Assembly (NCBI GenBank): GCA_018350325.1
Contig: JAEVLN010000035.1
Coordinates: 114,505-178,504 of the forward strand
Length of the DNA stretch: 64,000 nucleotides
Origin: Globodera rostochiensis
Lineage: Eukaryota > Nematoda > Chromadorea > Rhabditida > Heteroderidae
Direction: 5' to 3'
Position 1 is the stretch's first letter. The number at the start of each line of letters is the position of its first letter. The notes below the pieces were generated by a model. That model did no database searches. It saw nothing but the letters and a program-made list of their open reading frames with translations, and was not told the DNA's origin. A program made the translations under genes and the position numbers. Positions 48,035-60,430 of the stretch are shown one piece after another.

Positions 48035-48957
48035 TTAATAATAAATTTAACAAAACAAAATAAATTTATATTATTTAAATATTGCAATAATAGCAAATTT
48101 AAAATAGTTGGTTACGATATACTTTTGTTTACAGTTTAAATAAGTGCTTATGAATTTTTAATAAATAAAACCATGATGAAAAATTTATAACATTTTTTAC
48201 ATTAATAAAATCAATTTTAAACATTATTTCGCGCGTTGAGGCGCCTCCGCTCCAGCTGAACGCCTGATCTGGTTAAACCCATCTACGACGCGCCTTTCCA
48301 CAACATTTTTTAAACCCTCTATTTTTTTGTCTTTATAAGTTCCCCTAATTCTTCTCGATAAAAATAGAAAAGAATAATGGATTAAAGGAGTCAATTTATA
48401 TGACTGATTCAAAACATTTATTAAAAAAATGATACAGAATTTAAACGACAACAAAACAATTAATTTAAATGTTCTAAGAATAAATAAATGTTCCTTACTG
48501 GAAAAACAAATCCATTATCAAAAATTTTACAAAAAAATTAAGAGGAAGAGAAGAAGTTAAACAATCAAGTTAAACATAAATGAAATAAAGTCGAGACCAA
48601 AAATAATTAAGAAAATAGGAATCTTTATATGGTAATTTAAAAGAAATTCAGCGGAGGATTAAAACAATAACAAATAAATGTAAAAAAATTCAAATTTCAA
48701 AATAGTAATTTAAAGTCAAATAGCTGCATTTCGCGACATTGCGTACATTACTTTGGTTGTATTAGTACTAAGAAGAAATAATCACCAAAATGTGATTAAT
48801 TCATGAAAAAAATTTAAATGAAATTCTTAATTATTGATAAACTAATTTATAAATAAATTTATCGAACTTGACCGGATCTGAATTTTAAACCATCACACAT
48901 GGAAAGCCATATGGCAAAAAAAAATTGGGTTGGTTGAGCTTTTGGTCCTGTAGAAAG
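48035..48957. repeat. Segmental duplication, copy 2, with about 290-bp extra segment
   Basis: Direct copy of 42970-43670. About 290 bp (48578-48866), absent from copy 1, lie between AACATA and CTTGACCGG, so there was an insertion here or a deletion there. A GC-rich patch at 48231-48300 replaces the corresponding part of copy 1 and gives a minus-strand frame ending RRSAGAEAPQRAK. Confidence 0.8.
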
Positions 48958-51254
48958 TGAGCAAAATAATTGTAAAAGTAAATTTTTAAGACAAGATTCT
49001 TTCTTCTAACATTCTAACATTTAACATAAAATGTAGTCGGCATGGATTTTAGGTGGCCATAAAATAGAATCTATTAAAAAAACTCATTTAGATGCAAACT
49101 GATAATTATACTGGTTAATATAATTTATTTTGTTGTTTATTATGTTATTATTTTAATTCTGTGCTAATGTTTTTTAAATATTTGTTGTGTTTTTGAATAC
49201 ATTTAAATATGACTATGCGTTCTTTTTGGTTAAATTAGATGGTTTCTTAGCTAATAAAAAGAATAAGACTACATAATTAGGTAGATAATATTATAATAAG
49301 GTGCGGATTTAATAAATTGTTGAGGGGCGTTGTTTGCTGATCTGCTAGCTAGTGTCAGTCTATCGGCAATTATTTAGCATTCCCAAAGAGAATTTGATTT
49401 ATTGTATTATAATCTTTTAGACTATGCGAGTGAAATTACAAATAAAATAAAAGGAAGATTCTAATCATATGTATCAAATGAAACCATTAAGAAAATCCGC
49501 AAATATAAAGAATAAACTTCTACTTAAAATATACAAGGAACACAAGAAATTGCTCAAATAAATTTTAACGGAAAAAATTTATTTAAACATATGTTTTTTG
49601 AACTCCGCGATTTAAAAGACAACAACTATAAAATTAGTCAAATTTAATCTTAAGAAAAGCATGTTAAAGTTTACCTATCGATAGTTAATAATAATAAAGA
49701 ATATGAATATAAAAAATTTGTTTTTTTCAATAATAATTTTTGACAAATCAATTAAATCAATCCAAAATATTTAAAGAAAATATTATTTTATTATGTAAAA
49801 TCACATAAAACTTATTTAATTAAATTTAATTATCATCCAAAGAGTGAGCTCTATTTTTTTTCCTCCAATAGTGACCATCTATTTACAATTCTGTTCTCCT
49901 CAACGAGGTAGCTTACGTTAGTGACTCAAAATCGCAACAAAACTTTCAAAACAGATTATTACCTAACATTTAAACAATAAATATTAGATTCAAATTAGCG
50001 TAATAAAATAAAACACACATGCATATATAGAGACAAAATATTTATTTAACGAATATTATACAGAAACTTTAAAAATAATAAGTAAAAAGTAATAATACGT
50101 ATTCTTCAAATCACATCTTGTTACAATTTGAGCGCAAATTGGCGTAAGCATATATTAAAAAAGTATGTTTTATAATAATTTAAATTCACGCTGTAAATTT
50201 TAAAGAATAATAAATTATTGATAATATGCTATTAGCGGAAACTGAGTTTTTGGGTTATGTTCATGCTGCAAAATGCACGAAAGTCATTTTATTTTAGCTA
50301 AATAATTTTAATATTTATCTTGATTACCTTAATATTACTTAAGTTTTTAATTAGAAACGTTCAAACAACAAATTTTTTCCAATTTGAACTTCAGCTTCAT
50401 GAAATTTCTGCATTTTAAACCTGCCGATAATAAATAACTCAAACATGAAATATAATGATGCATCTTGTTATGAGTAAACATAAAAATGTAATTATTCATT
50501 AAACTAAAAAACACGCCTGACAAATTGTGAGTTTTAAATGTTTATTTTGAAATATTAAAAAACTATAACAAAAAATTTAAGCAATAATGAGCATTGCACC
50601 TTAATTTCACAAATATTCATATGCGAAAAGAAAAAAAAATCAAAACTGAAAAAATGTAAAAATTGATTTATTTTATTTTTTTGCCAAATTTATGAAGCAA
50701 ATGACGTGGATTTGCGAAATGATTATAAAAATTTGCAAATTGGAAACTAGTGTTGGATGAAATAAATAACCCGGGCATGACTATATACAAGTTATTAAAA
50801 CAATATCTTTGCAATTAGACTTAACATTTCTTTGACTTACCAATAAACTCTTATATAATTAACCTAATCTCAATTAAAAAATAAACGATGAAATAAAATT
50901 ATTAATTATCTCCTCACAGTATAAAAGACGCGCAATTGAATATTTGATTGTTTATCAAGTATCTCATTAGAAATACGTAAAAATTTTAACTATTTTTTAT
51001 AAAAAATTAAAAAAAAACAATAAACACTTGGCACAACTCATGTAAAATGGAAGAGTCAAAAAAACGAACGGAAAGCGCAAACGAAAAACAAGAAAAATTA
51101 ATAAGATTTTTACTGGCGAAAAGTCCTCTGTCGAATAGTCCGGACACCATAAAAACCTCATTTTCAATTTTTTTAAAGCATAAAAAACATCACATCTTCT
51201 GCAAATTTAGTTGCAATCTCTTAACAAATCGAGTCAAAAATGCGAAAAATTTTC

Positions 51255-51280
51255 TCGGCGGCGCCTATCGGCACCGCCGA
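51255..51280. repeat. GC hairpin repeat, copy 5
   Basis: Arms TCGGCGGCGCC and GGCACCGCCGA, loop TATC. The terminal pair is T-A where copies 1 and 3 have C-G. The upstream flank has CGAGTCAAAAATGCGAAAA and a C tract follows, as in copy 4. Confidence 0.85.
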
Positions 51281-51429
51281 CCCCCCCCCCCACTAAAAGT
51301 ACTTAGTATTTAGGAAAACCGCGCGCAAAAAAAAACATGATTTTAGCAAAATGAGGTTTTGGTCCCAAATGAGGCTTTTTTCTTACCAAATGAGGCTTTT
51401 GAAAATTTTCATCTGCGAACCCTGATTAT

Positions 51430-54400
51430 AATTGTAATTTCTATACTGCTTGCAAGTATTTTAATCTTTTATCTTTTATTTACATTAACACTGTTTATAG
51501 AATACATTTAGAAGTTTTTGATCATTATTATAACTCTAACTATAAGGCCCAATCATGTTGTTTTGTACTTTATTTTGAAACTAAAAGTTTTGTTGATGGT
51601 TTCATTCTGTTCATTTTATTGTCTTAATTTATTCCTCATCATATTGCCTTTGCGCTCTGGTTCCAATCAGTATTAAAACTCTAGGGTTTTTATATATTTT
51701 TATTTAAGCCTGCATTAAAGGATTAATTTTCAAACCGTAAATGTCATAATTTGAACTAACAATTGCACATGTTCTAAATAGCCAAGCCATTTGTTGTATT
51801 AAGTCGTATTTGTTTCAGCCAAAAGTGCATGCAACAACCATCATATATTTTTCTACAGATAATAAATTTAAATTTTCTTAAAGTTATAATATTAATTTTA
51901 AATGATTTTCTTTAATTATTTAAATTTTTATGAACGAAACTAAAAAACGCTAATGGTTTAATTGAAAATTGCATACAACTTTGAGTTCATAAAAAAGATT
52001 CCCTATTGAAATTGACAAGACAGCTGCACGATGTAAAATATAATGAAATAAAAATCAAAAATTTAAATCTTTGGTTGGTAGTAAATATTTTATAGCTAAT
52101 TTATGCACAAATGACGACCGTAAGCTGCTGTCAGGAAGAACATTTATTTAGCGCAGTAACTTCTTGTTACAATAAGTAAAAATAATTAAAGTAACCAAAA
52201 ATTAAAGAAAATTATAAAGATCAAATAATCTAAAAAAGTGGTTTGAAAACTGGCCGCCATACCCATGTTTCAAACAGTCGAATACGTCCAAGTTAATTAT
52301 AATAGGCTATACATTTTATGAATAAACATCTGAAACAAAAACTATCTTGTAATCAATATACAAATACGTAAACACAAAATATTAAAAATAAAAAATCTAT
52401 TTAATCATATTGCTGCGTCATGGAATTATATCGGTTGAAGCTTTACACCTGCATGCACTTGTTGGGAAAGTCTAAGCACCCCTTCCATAATAGATATATT
52501 TTATAATTTTGATTTACCAATTATTGTTTTTTAGCGTTTCTTTCAAGAATAACAGTCTATTTTTTTAATTGACGTAAAAGTAACAATATTTATTAAAGAT
52601 TAAAATTTATTAAATAATGCATCAATTGTGAGATCTGTTTAAATTTTTGAAACATTTAATTAACTACATAAATCAAGTAACATTTGGATAAAATAAATAT
52701 AAATGATGAAAAAAATAAATTTCTCTTAATAACACCAAAATATGAAATTAATTTAATAAAGCCAATTTCGCTTGCAAATTATTCTTTCCATGAATTTAAT
52801 TTGTATTGCAAAACACAATATTTTATAAATTATTTATTTAAAATCTTTAGAGAAAATTAAATTTTCAAAAAGCAAGATAAACTTTAATTTTCGAAGTATA
52901 AAATCTAAGATAATGTATAAATTTATATTACATAAAATGTTGTAAAAATACAGTAAATAGCAAATGGGAAAACAAAACAAAAAATTTAATTTTAAAAAAT
53001 CTAAAATTACAGGTATTTCTTTAACATCTGTATTTGCAACCACTACAAAAGTAAATGTCTTGATAAACTCTTGCACAAAGATTGTGAGATCATAACATTT
53101 CAATTGGTTGTTATAAATTATCATAAATGAGGAAGAATTTGAAAATAAGGCTTAAATTAAAAGAAAATAAAGAACCTTAAAAACAAAATTTAAAAAGATA
53201 AAAGCATAGATAAAATAAAGGAAAATAAGTAATGTAAATTCCAGAATAGATTTTATTACAAAATTTAATTACCCAAATATGAGCCGTTACAAAAAAAAAA
53301 GTATAAAATGTTTTTTTAACTTTCACATCAAGGCAATGAAATTTAACGCCAAAAAGGAAATTATTGTCAAAAACATTAATACGTTGGATTATTTTACGCA
53401 CAATTACAAATTAGACAATTTTAGCAAATCTAAAGTTTAAATTTTTGACAAAGCATGGCAGAAAGAAACATCAAACCCAGATGCACTACCGCGGGGACAA
53501 CGTTAGAATTAATTAATTATACTAACATCTATACAATTAATGTATCAAAATAAAAAACTTTTGTTATCTCAGATTTAAAAAACCGATTGCAATTAAAGAA
53601 AAAGGTTAAAAACATACCCGATTGCAAGTTCAAAGCAAGTAGACTCAACGCAACGATCACCGTCAGAATGATTAAAGCTGCATGCCAACAACATAATTGG
53701 CCGGCCGAGAATAACCAAAGGTTCGATAAAAGTTAGAAACAGCTTATCATAATTTAACTCTATAATATTTACGTTTATATAAAATAAAGAGAAAAAACTT
53801 TATACAAATTTATATTTATGTTGAATTATGATATTTCGGAAAAAATTCATTGAATTATTAAGTATTGCTTCAATATAAAGTAAATATAAATTCAGAACAC
53901 TGCCACTTATCAAAAAAAATTGTTTGCGTCTGATCTCAGCGCCAAATAATAGTTAAAATCCTTACTAAATAAATAACATAGAACTAAAAACTTGGCAATC
54001 GCAAAGCAAGTTGAAAAAATACAACCAAACTTTTAGCCCAAAAAAAATTTACTAACAATGAAGCGCTCTCATTCACTGGCGTGGAAGAAAAAAAAAAGAT
54101 CTGCAAGCAAACATGAGTTTTAAAAAATAAAAAACTTAAATAACACAAAAAACTAGTAAGAAAATGAAACAAATATAATACGTAAAATAAATATGATGGA
54201 AATTAATCACAGTACATGAAAATCAAAGTAAATATTAAATATTAATCGTATAACTATAATAATATCATAATATATGAAACTATAAACAATTTTTATTCAA
54301 GAAAGCGACTTTTATTTATTCGATATTTCTTTAACTGCTGGCATAAAACTCCCCGAGTATACATTTTAAGCCGAACGACTAATTTGCTCATCAGTAATGT

Positions 54401-55179
54401 AAAATATTTTTAAATAATTATATAAAATAATAATAATATATTAGAATAAAATGAATTAATGTACCACACTCACAATCAACCAATTTAACAGTAAAGAATG
54501 GTTTCATAAAATAGCATAAAAAGATAGTTTAAACATAGAATATTTTTTATAGATGACGATTTACATTGATGCTTTATGTAAAATAAATAACGATTACCTA
54601 ATAAACTAAATATGCATTTTTTCCAACATTAACAAAAAAGTATAAAAACAAGCAAACACTTAATGCATTTCAATGGAAGTAAGCTCCTAATTATTAAAAA
54701 GATAATAAATTGTCATACAAAAAAATAATAAATTAATGAAGCTCTCTTAATATCATCAATTTGAGTTATCTCAAAAAATAAATATTTGTAAATATTTAAA
54801 AGTGAATGATTGTCAATTTTAGCTTTGTGAAATACAAAATCTGTTTAAAATCACAAATATACAGTAAAATACAAAGAACAGTTTTATTATTATGCCTAAT
54901 TTTGAAATTTGCTAATTTTTTAGTTTTGTGTTAAAATTTAATCAAAAAAAAATTGTTGAAAAGCAATTTAGAAATTAAAATAGAAATTAATTCTACTACA
55001 TTTTGCTTAAATACGCTCTAAATAGAAAACTAATAAGATAGTTAGATGAATGCTTAATGTGCTTATAAAGCTTAAAAATTAAAAAGCTATTAATTAATTA
55101 AAATACTATGAAAAATAATGCTTAAGCATATATTCTAAAAGAAATTACAGACAAAAATAACAATTTCCTTAAAATATAA
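51430..55179. other. A+T-rich, no feature found
   Basis: Frames of up to 96 codons on the minus strand (52834-53124, 53177-53401) are Phe/Ile/Lys-rich, as expected of A+T-rich DNA, with no start context or motif. Confidence 0.55.
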
Positions 55180-55187
55180 ATAATGAG

Positions 55188-55642
55188 TAGGGATGCAAAA
55201 TATATGCATATGCATATTTTTTTCCTGAACTGACAGCCTGAAACGCACGAAAAACTTGTTTTCAGCTTGGTTTGAAGCTTCCAGAACGCATTTCCATGTG
55301 AATATTTCGCTATTTATGTGCATATTTTATTTGCAACTTCGGCATTTTCGCCATTTTTATCATATTTCGTCATTTTTCAAAAATAACAAAAATGCAATAA
55401 AAACGAAAAATATACCCCTAATGATCGACTTTTTCAAAAAAATGCACCTCTAAAAATAGACTTTTTAAAAATTTTCAAAAATGCACCATTAAAAATTGAC
55501 TTTTTCGTGATTTGGGGAATTTATATTGAATTTGGAAAAATTTATGTCCTTATTTTTTCATTTTATATACAATTTAGAAATTTTTGGTGCCTATTTTATG
55601 CGCATATTTCAAGATTTTATGTGCATATTTTTTGCATCCCTA
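55188..55642. mobile_element. hAT-type MITE, 455 bp
   Basis: Ends TAGGGATGCAAAA and its inverse TTTTGCATCCCTA, flanked by the exact 8-bp duplication ATAATGAG (55180-55187 and 55643-55650). Subterminal motifs are repeats of GCATATTTT/TATGCATA. It has no coding capacity for a transposase. Frames of about 60 codons within it are incidental. Confidence 0.92.
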
Positions 55643-55650
55643 ATAATGAG

Positions 55651-58229
55651 ATTGACGAAAATTATGGTGTAACACGCATGAATGAAATCTAATTATTATA
55701 ATATTTTGCGTACAATATCAATATAATGTAATATGGCTAAATTGAACCCTGAAAATACATTTTGTTTATGTTACCCAAAATTGTAATAAGTGACTGTGAC
55801 TGACGAAGAACAATATAAATAAGAGTTAACCAGTTTATAAAAAGGTTAATGGAAAAATAATTTGGCCTAAACCAGGTATATAAATTCATTAAAAATAAAA
55901 CAAGAGCCTTGAATATAATTAAAAAATTTTAACGTATAAATGAAACTTTATAATTAATATTTTATCAAAAAACTTATAATAAGAATCTGAATATTCTTAA
56001 AGCAATCCAGCTTTCGTATACTGCCGGGACGGCCAACTCGTTTAAAATTTAAAAAAAAACAGGTTAAAATAAATTCGAGAAGTGAGGGAACTGCAAAATA
56101 AATAAAAATTTGATGCAAAACATTAAATATTTAATAAACGATAAATAGCTGGGGAGTGAATGTTTTATTTAAAAAAACAAAGGTGCGGTCTCATTTCACA
56201 CTGAACAGAATGAGATCTTGCTTTCCAGGAATCATTCACAGGTCAAGTGGAACCGGAAATGCTAACCAGTGTTTTTCCAAAAACAATAACTCCTAAATAA
56301 AGATCAATTCAGCAGATAAATAGTTAATAAAAGCATTGTTTGTGTTTATTTTTTGTTAGATATTATTAGAGACCGGATTTTCAAGTTTTAACATGTTTTT
56401 TTTGCGAATAAGGAATCATGAGAGAAGCCCAAAAATAGCATTCATTTAAAATAGTTGTAATTGTGTTAATATTACTAGTTTATTATGTATTATTTAATGA
56501 TTTATTAGCTTTATTAATATATTTTAAGATTTTTTTTCAAATGTGGTGTAATTGCTAATCCTTGTTATTTTTAGGGTTTATACAAACCCGCTCCACGCAC
56601 TGCCTCTTTATTGTAAGTTTTCGATTTATTTGCCAGCCCCTCACGGCAGTGTCTAAATTTTTATATATTTATAATTTTAATGTCTGCTATTTATTTTTTT
56701 TTCTTGTACAAACCATGCACATGTGCCCCAAACAGAAGTACTTTTTTGATGGAATTGCGTAATTATTATTTTTAGCATTTAAATCTATTTTGCTAATTAA
56801 AATGACATTTATTTTAATTATTATTTTTTAATACGTTTTTGTTTTGATATTATATAAATTCGTTTCAATCTTATTCTTAATAATTAAAACAATATAGGCT
56901 GTAAAGCCGGCCCAGTGTGTACGTTTATCATTATATTGAATGAGAAATATAGATGGAATGGTTTAACATTCGTCTTTTAATTTTATAAAAATATTTTTAT
57001 TGAGATTAAATTGGAACTTTTTCAAGCCGTATTTTTTGTAATTTTTTATGTTTATTGTCTTTATTTTTGGGTATTATTCGATGAATTAACCAACTTATGA
57101 TTAGTTGTTTTCCCACTAAAACTTACACTTGTTAGCAAATAAAATATATAAATAAAATATTATTGTTTTAATTAAAAATTTTTATTTTTTATCATAATTT
57201 TTTTCTATTCATATGGTTAATTGGTAACAGATTTTCCAACAATAGTTATTACTTCATTACTATTTAAAGGTAAATTTAAATCTTCTTGCCCATCCATGTA
57301 CATGTGAGCCAAATATTTTGTCTGAATTTATAAATTTTATAACATATCTGTAATTTGTTAATATTTGTTTGAAAATTGCACATTTCTTTTTGGGTTTCAT
57401 TTAGAATTAATGTGCCTTATATTGTTCGTGATTGGCATGATATTTTTAGAAATTTGTTATAATTAAATTCCATAATTTTTTATTGCCAAGCCAAAATCAT
57501 TTGTATAATTAAAAGCTTATTGTTTTACAAAAAAAACAAAATATATTTTATTAATATTTATTATAATCAATTCTCTTTTATACAATCGTAAATTTTAATT
57601 GCTAATAATAAAATTGTCTTGACAATTTATTGACAATTTTATTGTTTGTTGATTTTATTTCAAATTTTGTCCATTTTTAATAAGAATTTGGATAAGTTAG
57701 TGGTTAAGAAAACATTGATGTATTATTCCAAGTCAATATGTAATTTATGATGAAAATATCAATTATTATTGGTTATCAATGTTGATTTTTTATTATTATT
57801 TGAACTTTAATATTTTTTTAATTGCAGTTCATAATTTATTAATTCTTCTTCAGTCGGATATTTTAAAAGCGCAATTAGTTTCGTGTAATTGCTAAAACCA
57901 GTCATGAAGACATTTAACAAAAATTTGATGTTGAAATTTTAAACAATAACTAGGTGTGAACTGACGGGGGTGCAAATTGACGGTGGATGTTGATGGGAAA
58001 AAGCGCAAAGCGCTTAAGGACTTTGTTGCTAGTGCACAGACGTGTGTGTTTTTGTTGAACTTTTAGGTGGGCTGTCATAAAAGTTTATGATTTTTTTAAC
58101 GCGTCACCTACACCATTCGATAGAGCTCGAAAAACTCTACATTTCAACTTTTGACTCCATCCAGCTACGAGCAATGGCCGATGAGTTATAGTCCAGGGAC
58201 TGAATTTTGCTGTTTGAGTTTTGTGCTTT
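55651..58229. other. A+T-rich, then a GC-richer lead-in to the tandem repeat
   Basis: Nothing callable to about 57950. From there to 58229 composition rises, with AAGCGCAAAGCGCTT at about 58000-58014 forming a short palindrome. No gene found. Confidence 0.5.
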
Positions 58230-59227
58230 TGCCTGAATGTTTGTGTTTTCCAAACATTTCCTTTGTTATGTTTTTTTTTAGGATTAAATGGCTGAATGTT
58301 TGTGTTTTCAGCACATTTTACTTGTTTGTGTTTTTGTTCGGTTAAATGCCTGAATGTCTGTGTTTTCCAAACATTTCCCTTGTTATGTGTTTTTGTTAGG
58401 ATTAAATGGCTGAATGTTTGTTTTTTCAACCCATTTTACTTGTTTTGTGTTTTTTGTTCGGATTAAATGCCTGAATGTTTGTGTTTTCCAAACATTTCCC
58501 TTGCTATGTGTTTTTGTTAGGATTAAATGGCTAAATGTTTGTGTTTTCAACACATTTTACTTGTTTTGTGTTTTTTGATCGGATTAAATGCCTGAATGTT
58601 TGTGTTTTCCAAACATTTCCCTTGTTGTGTTTTTGTTAGGAGTCAATGGCTAAATGTTTGTGTTTTCAACACACTTTACTTGTTTTGGGGTTTTTGATCG
58701 GATTAAATGCCTGAATGTTTGTGATTTCAACACATTTTGATTGTTTTGGGTTTTTGTTAGGATTAAATGGCTGAATATTTGTGTTTTCAGCACATTTTAC
58801 TTGTTTGTGTGTTTGTTCGGTTAAATGCCTGAATGTTTGTGCTTCCCAAACTTTCCCTTGTTATGTGTTTTTGTTAGGATTAAATGGCTAAATGTTTGTG
58901 TTTTCAACACATTTTACTTGTTTTGTGTTTTTTGATCGGATTAAATGCCTGAATGTTTGTGATTTCAACACATTTTGATTGTTTTGTGTTTTTGTTAGGA
59001 TTAAATGGCTGAATGTTTGTGTTTTCAGCACATTTTACTTGTTTGTGTGTTTGTTCGGTTAAATGCCTGAAGGTTTGTGTTTTCCAAACATTTCCCTTGT
59101 TATGTGTTTTTGTTAGGATTAAATGGCTGAATGTTTGTGTTTTCAACGCATTTTATTTGTTTTGTGTTTTTGTTTGGTTTAAATGGCTGAATGTTTGTGT
59201 TTTCAACACATTTTACTTGTTTTGTGT
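58230..59227. repeat. 60-bp tandem repeat organised as about 120-bp dimers
   Basis: About sixteen monomers of 57-61 bp alternate between a type with AAATGGCTGAATGTTTG...CAACACATTTTACTTG and a type with AAATGCCTGAATGTTTG...CCAAACATTTCCCTTG. The dimer period is about 121 bp (compare 58398 with 58519). A third monomer, with GATTTCAACACATTTTGATTG, appears at about 58709 and 58949. ORFs on the minus strand (KTHNKGNVWKTQTFRHLTEQ-like) merely reflect the repeat. Confidence 0.93.
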
Positions 59228-59440
59228 CAAATAACAAATTCTGGTTCGAACTGGCTTTTCGGAAACCTAATTCTGGTCTATATTGGTTTTCCGGAACACC
59301 AAATTCTGGTGCATGTGTGTTTTCCAGAACCTCAAATAACAACTTCTGGTGCATTCTGGATTTTTAGAACAACAAATAACAAAATCTGGTGCATGCTGAT
59401 TTTCCGGAAGCCTAATTCGGGTGCACCTGGTGAATTTTTC
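59228..59440. repeat. Short degenerate tandem repeat (AAATTCTGGTGCAT)
   Basis: Five diverged units of about 40-60 bp, each with (C/A)AAAT(T/C)CTGGTGCAT followed by a TTTTCC(G/A)GAA(C/A)CC-like part. It abuts the preceding array and ends at about 59440. Confidence 0.7.
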
Positions 59441-59517
59441 AAATATTCCCCCAATTTTGGTGACCAAAAAAATGAGAATTTGAAAAATTTTTAAATAACA
59501 CATAAAAATATTTTTAA

Positions 59518-60300
59518 AAAATCGGGAATGCCTTAAAACATATTTAGAAATTATTTCCCCAACAATAGAAATGCAGGGAAAGTCAAAAAAAAATTTTTTT
59601 TTTCATTACACACCACAAGGGTCCCCCCTTTGGCTTTGAAAGTCAAAACCACTTATACTCTTGTAACTCGGTTCAGGGCAGAGCTATTGGAGTGAACCCA
59701 AATACTAACTTATAGAGAAAAAAATTAGCTATTTTTCTAATTAGCGACTTTTTGAATAACTACATTTCAAAAATAGTTATGAATTTTTTTGTGAAAAATT
59801 CATTTTTTGCACAAAATTTACTACAACTTTTTGAATCTCATACGTAAGAGAATAGTTCTTTAACTAAAAAACGCAGCTTATTTTTCTGCATTTTATGATA
59901 TAAGAATAATTGTGATCACTCAAGGTTGAACAAAGTTATGAATTTTTCAAAGATTCAGTGAATTCGCGCACCCAAAAAAATGGAAAAACCAAAATTTTGC
60001 TAATAACCTACTAAAATATTTAAAAAAAATCGGGAATACTTTAAAACCTATTTAGGAATTATTTCTACTACATTCAATATCAATAGGAGTCCAGGAAAAA
60101 TTTTTAATTTTTTCATTCCACACCAAAAGGGTCCCCCCTTTGGTTTCGAATTCCGAAAGCACTTATACTCTTATAACTCCGTTCAGCGCAGAGCTATTGG
60201 AATGAACCCAAATACTAACTTATAGAGAAGAAAATTAGCTATTTATCTAATTAGCGTTTTTTTGAATAACTCCATTTCAATTTTAGGAATTTTATTTTCT
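59518..60300 (-). repeat. Dispersed repeat, two tandem copies
   Basis: 59518-59990 and 60028-60300 share, in order, AAATCGGGAAT, CATT(A/C)CACACCA, AGGGTCCCCCCTTTGG, ACTTATACTCTT and ATACTAACTTATAGAGA, in the same orientation about 510 bp apart. The reverse complement matches the block at 34437-34800. The second copy is shortened at its right end. Confidence 0.75.
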
Positions 60301-60430
60301 CATTACATCTAAAACGGTGTATTTTGTTTTATTGGTTTTTATTTTGTTATGAATATTAAATCTTAACGACTTCAACTTATAAATTACTTTGTTACGACAT
60401 TTTATTGCTGTTTAATTTATTTTTTTATAC

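Noticed and set aside
51405..51425. Right end of a further hAT element (GCGAACCCTGA)
   Set aside because: No matching left terminus or 8-bp duplication was found upstream.
52834..53401. Minus-strand ORFs of 96 and 74 codons
   Set aside because: Phe/Ile/Lys/Asn composition expected of A+T-rich DNA, no motif or splice logic.
58085..59354. ORFs of 64-114 codons in the 60-bp array
   Set aside because: Reading frames through a tandem repeat of near-60-bp period, mutually overlapping on both strands.
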